A stretch of DNA of 64,000 bases from NCBI GenBank assembly GCA_964007475.1, contig OZ023274.1:35983816-36047815 (forward strand), written 5' to 3'. Shown piece by piece: positions 61,801 through 64,000 of the stretch (positions are counted from its first letter, which is position 1; each line of letters starts with the position of its first letter). This DNA comes from Hybos culiciformis (Eukaryota; Arthropoda; Insecta; Diptera; Hybotidae). Position numbers and translations under genes: made by a program. The notes below the pieces were generated by a model that made no database searches, was not told the DNA's origin, and worked only from the letters and a program-made list of their open reading frames with translations.

Positions 61801-64000
61801 CAAATTAACAGATTTCAATGAAAATAAAATATCTTTTGAATTTAATGACCTAAATATGAATTCAGCAAAATTATTTAATTATATTTTGATAATTTTCTTT
61901 TTTAAATATAATTTTCTTTTTTTTTTCTATGTACAAATTCATTATTCTTTTTATGAAAAACTCTTTTTAAAATGAAATTATATTTTTAAAAAGGAAAAAA
62001 AAATTATAATATTTAGACATAGACAATCTCTAGACGTATAAAAGATGTCACAATATTTTAAAAAAAATTTCTTTAAACTCATAACGTCATCATATAACTC
62101 TATGATTTTGTGTTTATTTTATTATTTTTTTTATTATTTTTCACAAATTTTAAATTTAAATTTGATATTATTTATGTGCGGTTAAAAAAAAGATAGATAT
62201 TTGTATGCTTAAAAAAAAAGAAATTTGATTTATGCTTTTATGACACAGATGAATTTTTATAGGAGTACAATTTATTGCAAATTCCGAACATAAATTAAAA
62301 CGTTATAGAGATCATTTCGATAAAATTTAATTTTCACATTTAATTTTTTTTTTAAAGTATATCAATCTAAAATATTGTTTTTGTGTGCTAATGAAATGGG
62401 TGTTTTATTAATTATATGATGTCACATCACAAATGTGTCGATAAGAAAACTTGAATGTAATTTACTTGCCATTTTAAACTGGTTAAGAATGACATAGTAA
62501 AAATAAAAATAATTGACTAAATTTTTATATAAATATTTGTAGCATGTTAGAACATTTTAATACATACCAATTCCATAATTCATTTACAAGAACGTTTTTT
62601 TATTGAATTCTATCTATATATTTGAACCATATATATATTAACTATATATATTTAGTTGTCTATGTATTGAATGAAAAAAGTGTAGCACAAGTAGAAAATC
62701 AGATGTTTTTCCAATTCACATTTTTTTTATAGCTAACCATGACTGAGAAAAAAAAGAAACACAGGCCGGTTACATACGTTCTTGGGGCATTATGAACTGT
62801 ACATTTTTTTCTAATAATATTGGCATCGGTAGTGAATTTTATTTTTAAAAACATTTTTGCTAAAGGTTTTTTCGAGATATTTCCGTTTTTGATTTGAAAA
62901 ATATAAACAAAGTTTGATAATAATATTTTGATAAGTGAAGTTTTAAAAATTCAAATTTTGATAAAGAGCAGATAATTTTTAATATTTTACATTTCAGTTG
63001 TGTTTTTTATTAATTCATTTGTTTTTTAATAATGGCTCCTCGATGTTTTGTGAAAGATTGTGAATCGGTCTATCTCACAGGATCTATAATAGAAATGGAT
63101 GACTATTTGTCAAAATTTTGTATGAAAATTGTTGTTGTTGGCAAAAATTGAAAAGGGAAAAAAGCAAGTAACGTTTTAAATAAGCGCAACCGAGTTTTTA
63201 TTCATTTATTTCCGGCTCGACAACAAGTAACCGAAATTTTTTTTTATTATTATTTTGACATCATAATTTTCAAAAATTTTAAATTTTAAGAAAAAAAATA
63301 AATAAAATTTTGTGAAATTTAGCAAAGAAAAATCTAAAAATGAAGGTATGTATATAAAAGGATGGAAGTCAAATAGTGGAAAATTTGAAAAAAATTCATT
63401 TGTTAGCAAGTTTGTTGGAATTAAGCTATGAATAAAACAATTACAAAAAATTATTTTTCCCTATGTAAAGAGAGCATAATAGTTTTGGTAAGTAGCCACA
63501 GAAATCATAAAGTGATTATAATATGCGCATCGTGACCGGCTTGTCAAAGCGGCTTACGTTTTTCCCTTTTCAATGCTTTTTTCTAATTTTTTGTTTTTTT
63601 TTAATTTTCGAAATAATAAAATATAAGAAGTTTCAAATAAATTCAAATAAACTTAAATTTTCACAGGTAAAAATAATAAATCTTTTGATTTTTAAAATAA
63701 AATTACTTTATATACGTAATTATCATAATTTCCTGTGGTGGCCATGTAACTTAATTAATAATATTTTGTTACATCCCAAAAAGGAATCTATTATAACGAT
63801 CCCTTGAATTCTAAGCAAAATTACATGAAAACGCACACATTTACACGTTCAACTTTGACTACGCTTTTTTACGGGCAATACATAGAAAGCTAGGAATATA
63901 TAGTTTAATATATATATGATTTGAACTGAAAAAAATATTGTCTTGAATAGCGTTTTTCCCAATTAATTTGTGAAATAAGTATGAGCTTTGTGCTACAAGA
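58866..64000. other. AT-rich right flank, no firm gene
   Basis: A/T-rich DNA with homopolymers and an (AT)n tract at about 59990-60011. Open frames are low-complexity. A 39-codon frame at 63033-63152 (plus, starting MAPRCFVKDCES) is the only one of ordinary composition; its C-x4-C start recalls a THAP-type zinc finger, but it ends without any further motif. Further 5' exons of shep could lie here or beyond the window. Confidence 0.4.
59990..60011. repeat. (AT)n microsatellite
   Basis: About ten TA units in tandem. Confidence 0.9.

Noticed and set aside
1..64000. CRISPR arrays, operons or bacterial features
   Set aside because: The spliced gene with GT/AG introns and the eukaryotic transposons show this is animal nuclear DNA; no regularly spaced direct repeats with unique spacers were seen.

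Overview
The window is very AT-rich eukaryotic DNA, with long A and T runs and frequent short inverted repeats. It has the look of an insect, most likely dipteran, genome. Only one gene is convincingly supported: the fly gene alan shepard (shep), a member of the RBMS family of two-RRM single-stranded nucleic-acid-binding proteins, on the minus strand. Eight coding exons can be placed with canonical GT/AG sites and matching phases: 46774-46499, 24788-24553, 23820-23762, 22655-22531, 13789-13648, 12537-12167, 12109-11948 and 11881-11711. They join into 513 codons plus a stop. The first of them is an internal exon (it starts at an acceptor with no ATG), so the N-terminus and promoter(s) lie at higher coordinates, in 46775-64000 or beyond the window.

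Layout along the plus strand: 1-11.7 kb is shep 3' UTR and downstream flank, holding a 473-bp hAT MITE (199-671) and an 898-bp TTAA-flanked inverted-repeat element (7405-8302). 11.7-13.8 kb is the compact 3' part of the gene (RRM2 and C-terminal domain, introns of 57 and 66 bp). 13.8-22.5 kb is an intron with a small piggyBac-like MITE. 22.5-24.8 kb holds the three RRM1 exons, including an exon with nested alternative donors. 24.8-46.5 kb is a 21.7-kb intron carrying a PIF/Harbinger-like MITE, a tRNA-like inverted-repeat element, a hAT MITE and a 5S-rRNA-like inverted-repeat element. 46.5-46.8 kb is the low-complexity Ala/Pro/Tyr exon. 46.8-64 kb is upstream intron or 5' flank with a 553-bp fold-back element with a G-quadruplex-prone loop, and a 1.66-kb hAT remnant with a perfect 8-bp target duplication and a nested decayed mariner transposase.

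Nearly all other open reading frames are short low-complexity translations of A/T runs and were not annotated. The most unusual observation is a pair of roughly 0.92-kb elements (29243-30168 and 42226-43141) with similar ACAC-GA-type termini and pol III-gene-derived cores, one tRNA-like and one 5S-like, possibly one non-autonomous family that has captured different pol III modules. Coordinates, motifs, phases and repeats were read directly from the sequence. Family names come from recalled knowledge of shep/RBMS, hAT, mariner, PIF/Harbinger and piggyBac hallmarks; no database search was run.
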